A stretch of 64,000 bases of DNA from positions 1,612,001-1,676,000 of the forward strand of contig NZ_JAPEMB010000001.1 of the NCBI RefSeq assembly GCF_026343125.1, in the 5' to 3' direction. Of this stretch, positions 43,164-51,630 are shown one piece after another. Both the position numbers and the translations under genes were made by a program. Numbering within the stretch: the first letter of the stretch is position 1; the number at the start of each line of letters is the position of its first letter. The DNA comes from Streptomyces sp. NBC_00094. Its GTDB lineage: Bacteria; Actinomycetota; Actinomycetes; Streptomycetales; Streptomycetaceae. The notes under the pieces were generated by a model, which ran no database searches, was not told the DNA's origin, and worked only from the letters and a program-made list of their open reading frames with translations.

Positions 43164-44186
43164 ATGACTTCTCGCCGTACGGCCGCGGCCGTCACCGTCA
43201 CCGCGTTGCTGGGCCTCTCGGGGCTCGCCTCCGGGTCCGCGTTCGCGCACGGGTCGATGACGGATCCGGTGAGCCGGGTCTCGGCCTGTTACGCGGAAGG
43301 GCCCGAGGCACCGAAGTCGGCGGCCTGCCGGGCGGCGGTGGCGGCGAGCGGGGCGCAGGCGTTCTACGACTGGAACGCGGTGAACATCGCGAACGCCGCG
43401 GGGAAGCACCGGGAGCTCATCCCGGACGGCAAGCTGTGCAGCGCGGGCAACGACAAGTACCGGGGGCTCGACCTGGCCCGGACCGACTGGCCCGCGAGCC
43501 GGCTGGACTCCGGGTCGCACACCTTCCGTTACAAGGGGACCGCCCCGCACAAGGGCACGTTCGAGCTGTACGTGACGAAGGACGGGTACGACCCGTCGAA
43601 GCCGCTGGCCTGGTCGGACCTGGAGGCGGAGCCGTTCGCGACGGTGACCGACCCGAGGATGGAGAACGGCGACTACGTCTTCGAGGGGACGGTGCCGGAG
43701 AGGTCCGGCCGGCACCTGATCTATTCGATCTGGCAGCGCTCCGACTCCCCCGAGGCGTTCTACACCTGCTCGGACGTGGTGTTCGGGACGGAGAGCGGCG
43801 GCACCGCGCCCGCTCCGGCCGATCCCGCCCCGACCGCTTCCGCGCCGAGCGAGGAGCAGATCGAGGAGGGGAAGGACGAGTCCTCCGTCGAGCACGGTGG
43901 GCACGGGGACGCCGACGCGTCGACCGGTGCGGAGGAGACGGCGGCCGCGCCCGAGCCCACCCGGCCGGCGGAGCCGAGTGCCGCCGCACCCGCCACGCCG
44001 GCGCCCAACGCGCCTGCCCCCGCGGCCGGTTCCGGCTCCGGCTCCGGCTCCGGCTCCGATGTGCTCCTGGCCGAGACCGGGGGCGACGCGACCACCCCGT
44101 ATCTCGCGGTCGGTGGCGCCGCCGTGCTCGCACTCGGCGCGACCGTGCTCCTCGGGACGGCCCGGCGGCGCCGGACCCACCGCTAG
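43164..44186 (+). CDS. AA10 lytic polysaccharide monooxygenase with LAETG wall anchor
   Basis: A 340-residue copper enzyme. Signal cleavage SAFA-HGSM leaves His29 as the N-terminus; with His129 (TAPHKG) it forms the copper histidine brace. The AA10 domain (29-205) oxidatively cuts chitin or cellulose. A long Ala/Pro/Glu linker with a Gly-Ser repeat leads to a sorting signal LAETG (302-306), a TM helix (YLAVGGAAVLALGATVLL) and RRRR, the pattern used by actinobacterial class E sortases. The enzyme should therefore be displayed on the wall rather than released. It stands alone after the response regulator. Confidence 0.93.
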   Translation: MTSRRTAAAVTVTALLGLSGLASGSAFAHGSMTDPVSRVSACYAEGPEAPKSAACRAAVAASGAQAFYDWNAVNIANAAGKHRELIPDGKLCSAGNDKYRGLDLARTDWPASRLDSGSHTFRYKGTAPHKGTFELYVTKDGYDPSKPLAWSDLEAEPFATVTDPRMENGDYVFEGTVPERSGRHLIYSIWQRSDSPEAFYTCSDVVFGTESGGTAPAPADPAPTASAPSEEQIEEGKDESSVEHGGHGDADASTGAEETAAAPEPTRPAEPSAAAPATPAPNAPAPAAGSGSGSGSGSDVLLAETGGDATTPYLAVGGAAVLALGATVLLGTARRRRTHR

Positions 44187-44192
44187 GGGGTC

Positions 44193-44227
44193 GGATGTCG
44201 GCGACCGGTCAACGGCCGCCGACGTCC
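44193..44227. terminator. bidirectional terminator hairpin
   Basis: Stem GGATGTCGGCG / CGCCGACGTCC (11 bp, one G-T pair) with a 13-base loop, between the convergent LPMO and peptidase genes. Confidence 0.65.
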
Positions 44228-44236
44228 GGCCGGGGG

Positions 44237-44989
44237 TCAGATGCCGCAGCTGGAGGCGGACCAGAAGCGACTGGGGCGGTGGTCGACGTGGGTGTGGTCG
44301 CTGTGGCCGGGGTACCCGGGGCCGAGGATGCCGTTGAAACCGTGGTTGCGGGCCTCCTGGGCGAGGCGGCACAGCGAGTGGGGTCCGGAGCCGAGGTCGG
44401 CCGCGTCCCCGTACAGGTGACGGCTCGACGAGGCTCCGCCGACCGCGTCGTTGCAGGCCTGGCTACGGAAACCGCTGGTGACCCGGATGGACTGGTCACC
44501 GAGCGCGTGCCGGAGGGCCTCCAGCTTCCACATCGTGCGCAGCGCGTTGGACTTGGCGGTGGTCGCGCTCACCGCGCCGCCCGCCCAGGTGGTGTTGCAG
44601 TTGTTCAGCTCGGCGTAGGAGAAGTGGATCGGCGTGCAGTCGTCGTCCTGCAGGCTGTAGATCTTGCTGAAGGTCGCGGGGCCCGCGACACCGTCGGCGG
44701 CCAGTCCGTAGGCGGCCTGGAAGCGCTTGACGGCCGCGGCGGTCCCGGGGCCGTAGGCTCCGTCGATCGCGAGCACCGCGCCGTAGCCGGGGTAGCCGGC
44801 CACACGGATCTGCAGTTGCGTCACATCGGCACCGGAGGCTCCCTGGGAGAGGGTGCGCGACCAGGTGTAGCAGCCGTCCGCGTGGGCCGTGCCGGCGGTG
44901 GCCACCACTCCACCCACTACGGAAGCCATGAGCATGACAATCGAGAGAAGAAGGCGTACGGACGGGGAATGTGCGGTACGTCGGGGCAT
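44237..44989 (-). CDS. secreted zinc D-Ala-D-Ala carboxypeptidase (M15) with PG-binding domain
   Basis: A 250-residue exported enzyme with signal peptide ending GTAHA-DGC. A peptidoglycan_binding_1 domain (about 45-110; GASGADVTQLQIRVAGY, IDGAYGPGTAAAVKRFQAAYGLAADGV) is followed by an M15 domain with Zn motifs SSRHLYGDAADL (H, D) and SDHTHVDHR (H). This is the architecture of the Streptomyces albus G enzyme, which trims D-Ala from peptidoglycan stems. GGAGG lies 6 bases before the ATG. Probably wall remodelling; not in an operon. Confidence 0.93.
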   Translation of the reverse strand: MPRRTAHSPSVRLLLSIVMLMASVVGGVVATAGTAHADGCYTWSRTLSQGASGADVTQLQIRVAGYPGYGAVLAIDGAYGPGTAAAVKRFQAAYGLAADGVAGPATFSKIYSLQDDDCTPIHFSYAELNNCNTTWAGGAVSATTAKSNALRTMWKLEALRHALGDQSIRVTSGFRSQACNDAVGGASSSRHLYGDAADLGSGPHSLCRLAQEARNHGFNGILGPGYPGHSDHTHVDHRPSRFWSASSCGI

Positions 44990-45140
44990 CGAGCCTCCAT
45001 TGCCTCACAAGACCGGGGGTGACCCGTGACGTCGGGCCACCCCCGAGACTGGCCGCCTTGTCGACGCGCGTCAACCACGCCTGACGAGCGTCATTTGTCG
45101 GCCCAATGAAAGCGCCGCCCGTCCGGCCGGATCACTCCGC

Positions 45141-45188
45141 CCGACCAGCCGTCAGCCGGTCGGCCATCAGCCGACCAGCCGTCAGCCG
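45141..45188. repeat. 30-bp-spaced direct repeat across the lipase stop
   Basis: CCGACCAGCCGTCAGCCG occurs at 45141-45158 and 45171-45188. The second copy includes the lipase stop codon. The rest of the 44990-45181 spacer has no gene. Confidence 0.7.
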
Positions 45189-46051
45189 ATGACCGAGAGG
45201 CAGGTGGTCGGGGTCGCGTGGGCCGGGTCGAGGGCGTTGGCCACCTCGTGGAAGGTGACCCGGTCCACCGTGCCGATCGCCACGTGCTCGGAGAGGTCGA
45301 GCGCGCACTTGTCCTGGATGAGGACGTTGGTGACGTTCGGGCCGGACAGGAACTGCGAGCGGTACGGGGTGACGACCTCGTCGTACTGGCTCGCGATGAC
45401 GTGGTAGCGGACCCCGGGGACCGTGTCGCCGCCCTCGTTGAGCTTCGTGATGAAGGCCGAGCCGGCGATCTGGTCGGCGAGGCCCGGGGTCGTGGCGCTG
45501 ATCAGGTCCTCGGCGCCGGGGAAGTACGGCAGGAGCTTGGTGAGGCCGAGGAGGGTGGTGCCGTGGTTGTCGGGGGCGATCCCGACGAGCGCGTTCACCT
45601 TCTCGGCCCCGCCGAGGAACTTGAGGTACCAGCGGGGCATCATGCCGCCCTGCGAGTGTCCGACGAGGTCCACCTCGGGGGCGCCGGTGGCGGAGACGAC
45701 CCGGTCCACGTAGGCGTCGAGCTGCTCGGCGGACTTCGCGATGGGGCCGAGGCCGTGGAAGAGCGGGACGTTCGGCAGCTGGCCGTAGTCGAGTGAGAAG
45801 ACGCAGTACCCGCGGTTGACCAGGTACGGCGCGAGGACGAGCCAGTTGTCGACGGAGTTCCCGAAGGTGCCGTGGACGAGGACGACCGGGCGGGGGTGCG
45901 CGGCGGAGGGCTTGCAGGACCAGTCGTTCCAGCCACGGCTGGAGGTGACGGTCTCCGTCTGGGCCGAGGCGGCGGCGGTAGGGGCGAGTGTGGCGGCGGC
46001 GGTCAGCAGCAGAACGGACAGCGCTCTGACGGCGTGCTTCCAGGGCAGCAT
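45182..46051 (-). CDS. secreted lipase (class 2, EstA/EstB-type)
   Basis: A 289-residue alpha/beta hydrolase. Signal peptide ends ASA-QTE (about 30). The oxyanion strand PVVLVHGTFGNSVDNW precedes the nucleophile elbow GHSQGG with Ser133; Asp224 (SQYDEVVTP) and His256 (LSEHVAIG) complete the triad. Cysteines 46, 83, 249 and 284 may pair. AAGGAG precedes the ATG at 46051, chosen over an upstream in-frame start. Extracellular hydrolysis of acylglycerols is likely. Confidence 0.92.
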   Translation of the reverse strand: MLPWKHAVRALSVLLLTAAATLAPTAAASAQTETVTSSRGWNDWSCKPSAAHPRPVVLVHGTFGNSVDNWLVLAPYLVNRGYCVFSLDYGQLPNVPLFHGLGPIAKSAEQLDAYVDRVVSATGAPEVDLVGHSQGGMMPRWYLKFLGGAEKVNALVGIAPDNHGTTLLGLTKLLPYFPGAEDLISATTPGLADQIAGSAFITKLNEGGDTVPGVRYHVIASQYDEVVTPYRSQFLSGPNVTNVLIQDKCALDLSEHVAIGTVDRVTFHEVANALDPAHATPTTCLSVIG

Positions 46052-46218
46052 CGGGCGATCTCCTTGCGGCTCAAGGGGAAGGTGGGGTGCTACGCCCTGC
46101 GGTCCGGACCACAAGTGGGGATGCGCTCCAGCCAAGCTACGCACGGGTAGCCATGGCTGGGAAGTTACGCGTCGGTAAAAAGTGCTGTGTCGTCAGATGG
46201 GGCGTGAGCGCGGGGATC

Positions 46219-46866
46219 TCAGGCCGCAAGCGAGCCCGGCAGCACCGCCTTCGGCCCGAACTTCGCCCGCGCCCGGTCCGCGACCGCCTCGATCAGCCGC
46301 GCCTTCTCGCCCGCCGGATCCAGGGACAGCTGATACGCGGCCCCCTCGGCGCCCGCCAGCCCCTCGGCACGCAGCGCGATCCCCCGCACCCGGGCCCGCT
46401 GGAAGCCGAGTGCGTCGTGGAGCGCGTACGCGAGGGAGGTGAGCGACGCCGAGTGGGCGGCCGGTTCGGGCAGGGTACGGATCCGGGTCGTCGTGGTCCG
46501 GTCCGCGTACCGCACGGTGATCGCGAGCGAGCGGCACACCTGTCCCTCCGTCCGGAGCCGGGCGCCGAGTTCGCCGGCGAGCGAGAGGAGCGCCCTGCGC
46601 TGCTCCGACCGGTCGACCTCGTCGTACGGGAAGGAGCGCGCGGCCGCCGTCGAGAGGGAGACCGCGTTCGGGACGACGACGACGCGGTCGACGCCCCGGG
46701 CCCGCTCCCACAGCTCACGGCCGGCCTTCGCGCCGACGAGTCGTTGGAGCACGGCGAGCGGCGCGGCGGCGACCCGGCCGACGGAGTCGAGTCCGTAGCC
46801 GCAGAGGGTACGGGCGGTGGCGCTGCCGACGCCGTCGAGCGCGTCGAACCGGGCGAGCCGGACAGT
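46219..46866 (-). pseudogene. Y-family DNA polymerase (ImuB/DinB-like), 3' fragment
   Basis: Only the thumb and little-finger part is present: FDALDGVGSATARTLCGYGLDSVGRVAAAPL (helix-hairpin-helix) and QVCRSLAITVRYADRTTTTR...GSLAA. The palm and fingers with the catalytic acidic residues are missing; the frame stays open upstream (to 48138), but beyond about 46870 it no longer resembles a polymerase. In actinobacteria such proteins work with ImuA and DnaE2 in mutagenic repair. The nearby dnaE2 gene is also reduced to a 3' fragment, so the pathway is lost here. Confidence 0.75.
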
Positions 46867-47163
46867 CGAGTACGCCTTCCGGCGGGCAGACTTCCGGCCG
46901 ATCAGCCAGAGAGAGCCGCCTCGCGCCCCGCGGCGGACGGACAGGCTCCCCCTTTCCAGGTCGCGATCCCCTCCGAGCTCGTCTACGCCGACGGCCCTCC
47001 ACGCCTCCTGACCAGGCGAGATGGAGGCGGGCGCAGGGTTTGGCCGAGAACGCATGGGTGTGGCACACATCGACTGGAAGGTCGCCTTCCGCATCTGAAT
47101 GAATACGGAGCGTTCCATACTCCGCTCGCCTCTCCTCGTGAGCCCCGACGAAAGGGCACAACC

Positions 47164-48210
47164 ATGCCCCCGGCCGTGCGCAAGACGACGAACACTCCCG
47201 TAGCCCGGCGGCTGGCCGCCGCGGCCGTCGCGCTGGGCAGCTGCCTGGCGCTCGCAGGCCCGGCGGGCAACGCCGGCGCGGCTCCCGCCGATCCCGTACC
47301 GACCGTCTTCTTCGGCGACTCCTACACCGCCAACTACGGCATCGCCCCCTGGAACCAGGACGGCATCGACCGGTACTTCTGCTTCCAGGCGAAGGAGAAC
47401 TACCCCGCCGTCGCCACCCGGCGCCTCAAGGACAAGAACATCACGCTCGACGTCCGGTCGGACGTCTCCTGCGGAGGAGCGCTCGTCCACCACTTCTGGG
47501 AGGAGCAAGAGCTGCCCATCGGAGGCCGGCTCCCGGCGCAGCAGGGCGCTCTCAAGGACGACACCCGGCTGGTCGTGGGCAGCATGGGCGGCAACTCGCT
47601 CGGCTTCACCCGCATCCTCAAGCAGTGCTCCGACAAGCTGCGGTCCCAGGACCACGGCCTGCTGCCCGGCAATCCGGTGGACGGCGACCAGCCGGCCGCC
47701 GAGTGCCGCGAGTTCTTCGAGTCCGGGGACGGAAAGGCCTGGCTGGACGACCAGTTCGAGCGGGTCGGATGGGACCTGGAGGAGATGCTGGAACGCGTCA
47801 GGTACTTCTCCCCCGACGCCAAGCCCGTCCTGGTCGGCTACCCGCGGCTCGTCCCCGCGGACACGGACAAGTGCCTGACCCCGGCACCCGGCCAGACGGA
47901 GCTGCCGCTCGCCGACATCCCCGAGGACGCCCTGCCGGCCCTGGACCAGATCCAGAAGCGGCTGGACGACGTCATGAAGAAGGCCGCCACCGACGCCGAA
48001 GGGGGCGTCGACTTCGTGGACCTCTATGCCCACACCGGCGGCAACACCGCCTGCGACGGAGCCGACCGGGGCATCGGCGGCCTGCTGGAGAACTCCCGGG
48101 TCGGCAACGGCGAGGAGTTCCTCCCCTGGTACGCGCACCCCAACGAGAAGGGCCGCGACCTTCAGGCCGCACGCGTCGCCGACACGGTCGAGGAGGTCCT
48201 CGCCAGGTAG
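47164..48210 (+). CDS. secreted SGNH/GDSL hydrolase
   Basis: A 348-residue exported esterase with signal peptide ending NAGA-APA. Block I FFGDSYTANYG holds Ser53; GSMGGNSLGF gives the block III Asn, and WYAHPNEKGRD gives the catalytic His near the C-terminus. Compared with the 31.2-kb lipase it is longer, with an Asp/Glu-rich insertion in the middle. GAAAGGG lies before the ATG. The 46867-47163 upstream stretch contains its promoter region and nothing else recognisable. It is wedged between two polymerase gene fragments. Confidence 0.9.
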   Translation: MPPAVRKTTNTPVARRLAAAAVALGSCLALAGPAGNAGAAPADPVPTVFFGDSYTANYGIAPWNQDGIDRYFCFQAKENYPAVATRRLKDKNITLDVRSDVSCGGALVHHFWEEQELPIGGRLPAQQGALKDDTRLVVGSMGGNSLGFTRILKQCSDKLRSQDHGLLPGNPVDGDQPAAECREFFESGDGKAWLDDQFERVGWDLEEMLERVRYFSPDAKPVLVGYPRLVPADTDKCLTPAPGQTELPLADIPEDALPALDQIQKRLDDVMKKAATDAEGGVDFVDLYAHTGGNTACDGADRGIGGLLENSRVGNGEEFLPWYAHPNEKGRDLQAARVADTVEEVLAR

Positions 48211-48235
48211 AAGGCACCGGCCGCCGAGGCATGCG

Positions 48236-48607
48236 TCAGCCTGGAGAACCCGGGCTGCTGTGCCAGAGCTTCCCGGGCGGTGTCGCCGCGCCTTCGCCGG
48301 CCGGCTTCAGGTCCGCCCAGGGGTTCCTCTCGTATCCGGTCTCCATCCTGATGCGGCGGCCGCCGGCACCGCTCCCGGAGACCGCACCCGGCTCCGAGGC
48401 CCGCTCCGGGGCAGGCCCCGCGACCGGCCCCGTGGCCGGCTCCGCGAGGCGGGCCCCCACCGCGTCCAGGCCGCCGGACACCCGCAGTTCGACCAGTTCC
48501 GCGAGATTCCAGGCGGCCGAGCCGACCACGCCGAGGCTGCGCGGGCCGCGCCGCTGCACCACGCCCCGGACCAGGAGCAGCCAGGAGTGGAAGACGGTGT
48601 GGGCGCA
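48236..48607 (-). pseudogene. dnaE2: error-prone DNA polymerase DnaE2, 3' fragment
   Basis: The last about 123 codons are intact: CAHTVFHSWLLLVRGVVQRRG, then GPRSLGVVGSAAWNLAELVE, and the family end ETGYERNPWADLKP...KLWHSSPGSPG. The preceding >1,000 residues, including the polymerase core, are absent; at 48607 the sequence changes abruptly to less GC-rich DNA. This marks the edge of an insertion or replacement. The 5' part of the gene is not found in the rest of the window. Confidence 0.8.
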
Positions 48608-48957
48608 GTTTATCTATGGTTGTCAACTCTTCTCCCAGGTCAAAGCACCATACGTTCTTAAGGCACGTAAGGCACATGGAGTCGCGTCTGAGCAGGTGGG
48701 CGACCGCTCCAGGGAGAGCTGGTGAGACGAGGCCGTCAAAGGTCGCCTCGCTGAGGGTCCAGGTGGCACTGCACCTGCCTCAGGCGCAGGCCTCATCACG
48801 AACGACCAGCCATGACCAGGCCGGACATCACGCATCCATGTCCAGCAGTCGGGTTCTGGCGCCTCCAGGGGTAGGCATGCCGGCAGATTGAGCACGCGTT
48901 CCGACTATTCCTCTCGACCCCTCATGATTGACCGTCAGGGACGAGTAGTGTGGGTCC
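48608..48957. other. 350-bp junction region between dnaE2 fragment and accessory cassette
   Basis: No gene was recognised. It begins with an AT-richer stretch (tttatctatggttgtcaac) and ends with a TAGTGT 6 bases before the nucleotidyltransferase ATG, a likely -10 for a leaderless message. No clear attachment repeat was found. Confidence 0.5.
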
Positions 48958-49719
48958 ATGTCTACGGTGAGGCCCCGACGCCAAGCATCGGATCCCGGGC
49001 TGGCTGCGGAAATTAATGCAGCACTCTCGGGTGAGTCATTGGCGGTGTTTCTATACGGCAGCAGAGCCCGCGGCGCACCCAGAAGCGATAGCGATGTCGA
49101 CGTTCTGCAGTTGGTCGCCGAAAATCCTCGGACATACTCGCAAGGGCGCGTGAACGTGGCTGCGTACACGCCGGACCACCTCACACTATTAGCCCGGCGC
49201 GGCAGCTTGTTTGTGCGCCATTTGCGTGATGATGGACTTATAGTTAGCGACCCGATGGATAGGCTCATAAGCATCCTCGGCGAATACAAACCGCCGGTGA
49301 GCTATGACCGCCTGAAGCGCGAAATGGCACTGGTCCTCTCGATCTCATGGGCCATTGACGCCCGCGAATATGAGCAAGGGGTGTTGCGCGCTGCCCGATA
49401 CGCATCGAGAACAGCGCTCTACATCAAGGCCGAGGAATGCGGCAGGCTTACGTTTGATGTAGAACGGGCTTCTGTCGACAGCGGGGTCCCCCACCTGGCG
49501 CACCTGCTTCGCAGGGCACGCCCAGACCAAGCAAAAGAGATCAGCCAGCTCGGATTTACCCTCCTCCAAACCCCGCGCCCTACCAACCTCCCAACAGACC
49601 TGCCATCTCTAGCTCTCTGGTCGCAGGATGCGCATCCAATGGCCTTCCGACTTTTGGAAGCCGTAGTGGCCGGCGCCGCTGAGATTAAGTACACATCCAT
49701 GACACTACCGATTGGATGA
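48958..49719 (+). CDS. nucleotidyltransferase-fold protein (MNT-like), cassette gene 1
   Basis: A 253-residue protein with the minimal nucleotidyltransferase signature FLYGSRARGAPRSDSDVDVL (Gly34-Ser35; Asp46 and Asp48). The C-terminal about 140 residues are helical (LALVLSISWAIDAREYEQGVLRAARYASRTALYIKAEE), as in HEPN-like or substrate-binding partners. MNT proteins add nucleotides to proteins or small molecules and often act as antitoxins. Base composition is clearly less GC-rich than the core genes, implying transfer. A -10-like TAGTGT 6 bases upstream suggests a leaderless message. Its stop overlaps the phosphatase ATG by 4 bp. Confidence 0.75.
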   Translation: MSTVRPRRQASDPGLAAEINAALSGESLAVFLYGSRARGAPRSDSDVDVLQLVAENPRTYSQGRVNVAAYTPDHLTLLARRGSLFVRHLRDDGLIVSDPMDRLISILGEYKPPVSYDRLKREMALVLSISWAIDAREYEQGVLRAARYASRTALYIKAEECGRLTFDVERASVDSGVPHLAHLLRRARPDQAKEISQLGFTLLQTPRPTNLPTDLPSLALWSQDAHPMAFRLLEAVVAGAAEIKYTSMTLPIG

Positions 49720-50396
49720 CGATGATGGAAAATTTCGAGAAGACAGTTATCTTTGGCGACGTGCACGGAGATGCCGATCGCCTCGAAAGAGCGCTTGAGT
49801 ATTCTTTGAAAGATCCGTCGTCTCGGCTAATCTTTACTGGAGACTACGTAAATCGAGGAAAACGGAGCCGGCAGGTTCTAGATCTGCTCATAGACGCAAG
49901 ATCCGGGCACCCGGGTGAAGTTGTTCTCCTCCGTGGCAATCATGAAGAATCATTCTTAAAATTCCTTGACGGCGGAAGGCTGTCAGACTTTGCCGCCCAT
50001 GGGGGTCTCGCCACGATCCGATCGTATCTCGGGGAAGTCCAGTCAGGGGCACTGGAAGATTTTAAGAAGATATTCCCCAAGGGGCATCGGAAGCTACTCG
50101 AAGGAACTCTCCCATTTTATGAAGATCAAAATATTCTGGTGTCCCACGCGGGATTTGATCCGCGGGATCCAGAATCCCGAGACCCTGCTGCACTGTACTC
50201 CAGGGGGCATCCCGATATCTTCGCGCACACAGGGCCATGGCCCAGCCCCCTTACCATCTGTGGGCATTATGTCCAGAATTCACTAAGACCCTACGATACC
50301 GAGAATCTGGTGTGCATCGACACTGGATGCGGAACTCTTCCGAGTGGACCTCTCACAGGCCTGATTTTGCCCGAGCACAGGTATGTTCAATTCTAA
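49716..50396 (+). CDS. calcineurin-like phosphoesterase (PPP/ApaH-like), cassette gene 2
   Basis: A 226-residue metallophosphoesterase. Metal motifs are GDVHGD (14-19), GDYVNRG (42-48) and GNHE (74-77), with later histidines in VSHAGFDP and ICGHYVQN. The usual GDxVDRG aspartate is Asn46, an unusual change at a residue that assists catalysis. Relatives hydrolyse phosphoproteins or dinucleoside polyphosphates. ATGA overlap with the nucleotidyltransferase gene and 16 bp to the nuclease gene define one operon. It might remove a mark placed by gene 1; this is inference. Confidence 0.8.
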   Translation: MTMMENFEKTVIFGDVHGDADRLERALEYSLKDPSSRLIFTGDYVNRGKRSRQVLDLLIDARSGHPGEVVLLRGNHEESFLKFLDGGRLSDFAAHGGLATIRSYLGEVQSGALEDFKKIFPKGHRKLLEGTLPFYEDQNILVSHAGFDPRDPESRDPAALYSRGHPDIFAHTGPWPSPLTICGHYVQNSLRPYDTENLVCIDTGCGTLPSGPLTGLILPEHRYVQF

Positions 50397-50412
50397 CCAT
50401 TGGCGGTAGCAC

Positions 50413-51528
50413 ATGGATAAGGCAAGGCTTACCCTGCAGCAATTGCGCAGAGCGGTCGAGCTTAACAGTTCATTGATGTCGGTGCATTATGCATGTGAAT
50501 CATTTGCTACCGCCAAGGATCATCCGGCAGGGGTAGCTTGCGTGGCGTTCCACGATCTACAGACCGCCGAAACACTGGCATTCAGTCGATCGGATGCTCC
50601 GCCCTCCAAGGTGACTGATGAGGAAAAGGAGATCCACGTCCTGGAGAGGTTCTACTCGGAGCTACAGTCCCGCGAAGGGGCCTATTTTCTGCATTGGAAT
50701 ATGAATCGCCCTGAGTATGGCTTCAATGCTCTCGCCGCGCGCTATGAATATTTGACCGGGAATACTCCTCCCGTATCTCCGCCGCATCAGCGCGTTGATG
50801 TTGACGGACTCCTGGCGGCCACTTTCGGCGACACCTATGCTCCACATGGGAGGCTGGAGGGAATTGCCCGAATGAATAATATGGACATGCGTTCATTCAG
50901 GGCCGGAAAGGAAGAAGCCGACCTGTTTGCGAAGAAAGAGTGGGGCACGCTCAGCCGCTCAACTGCCAGCAAAGCCTGGATCATCGCCAACTCGCTCCGA
51001 CGCCTTGTGGATGGAACGATCCTAACGTCCAGCTCAGCAGGTTCTGTTGAATTTTCCGGTGCCAGTCTGGATGCTGTGGCGCTAGTGCTAGCCCTTGGCG
51101 ATCGGATGCTCCCCGTCATGCGAAGCCTTGGCGTGCGGCCTCACGGTGTGCCGATTGAATTCAAGACCGAGTACGATGATCAGTACCTCTACCGCGCGCT
51201 TCTGGTCCAGTTCTTCGACGATGTCCGTGACGAAGAATATGTTCCATCCTATGCTGGTGGAAATTCAAGGATGGACTTTCTGATTCCCCGATTTAAGCTT
51301 GGGATTGAACTAAAGCACACTCGAAGCGGGCTCAAAGATAAGGATGTCGGCGATCAGTTGGTGATCGATGTAGGGCGATATTCCACACATCAGTCCGTCA
51401 ATCATCTACTCTGCCTAGTGTTCGATTATGATGGCCATTTGCGCAACCCGCGTGCCCTCGAAGAAGACCTGCGGCGCGATGTCAGCACTCCCGACATGGC
51501 AGTGACGGTAAGGATTTATGACCGGTGA
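50413..51528 (+). CDS. predicted nuclease with C-terminal PD-(D/E)XK domain, cassette gene 3
   Basis: A 371-residue protein. The C-terminal third carries a restriction-endonuclease fold: Asp288 (RMDFLIPRF) and Glu299-x-Lys301 (GIELKHTR), followed by DQLVIDVGRYS, similar to DpnII/MboI-type REase domains. The N-terminal about 200 residues (FHDLQTAETLAF, FLHWNMNRPEYGFNALAARY, RLEGIARMNNMDMRSF) weakly recall an RNase H-like exonuclease layout, though its acidic residues are not certain. Low GC like its neighbours. Probably the effector of the cassette; a DNA-cutting defence protein is the simplest reading. Confidence 0.65.
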   Translation: MDKARLTLQQLRRAVELNSSLMSVHYACESFATAKDHPAGVACVAFHDLQTAETLAFSRSDAPPSKVTDEEKEIHVLERFYSELQSREGAYFLHWNMNRPEYGFNALAARYEYLTGNTPPVSPPHQRVDVDGLLAATFGDTYAPHGRLEGIARMNNMDMRSFRAGKEEADLFAKKEWGTLSRSTASKAWIIANSLRRLVDGTILTSSSAGSVEFSGASLDAVALVLALGDRMLPVMRSLGVRPHGVPIEFKTEYDDQYLYRALLVQFFDDVRDEEYVPSYAGGNSRMDFLIPRFKLGIELKHTRSGLKDKDVGDQLVIDVGRYSTHQSVNHLLCLVFDYDGHLRNPRALEEDLRRDVSTPDMAVTVRIYDR

Positions 51529-51561
51529 TGCGCTGATGAATCCTTGCCGGGGGTATCGGGC

Positions 51562-51590
51562 GGTTACTGAGGTTGAACTCGTGGTGTCGT
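51562..51590. repeat. left copy of perfect 29-bp inverted repeat (IS630 outer end)
   Basis: It contains TA (51565-51566) followed by CTGAGGTTGAACTCGTGG. Its exact reverse complement is at 54263-54291. It is also the left terminal repeat of the IS630 element. Confidence 0.85.
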
Positions 51591-51630
51591 AGGGGCTGAC
51601 GGCTCCTCGCCCGTGCGGTATCACCGGTGC

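Noticed and set aside
46867..47163. Continuation of the Y-family polymerase frame upstream of 46866
   Set aside because: The translation (RSVFIQMRKATFQSMC...) has no polymerase catalytic motif, so it was not included in the gene fragment.
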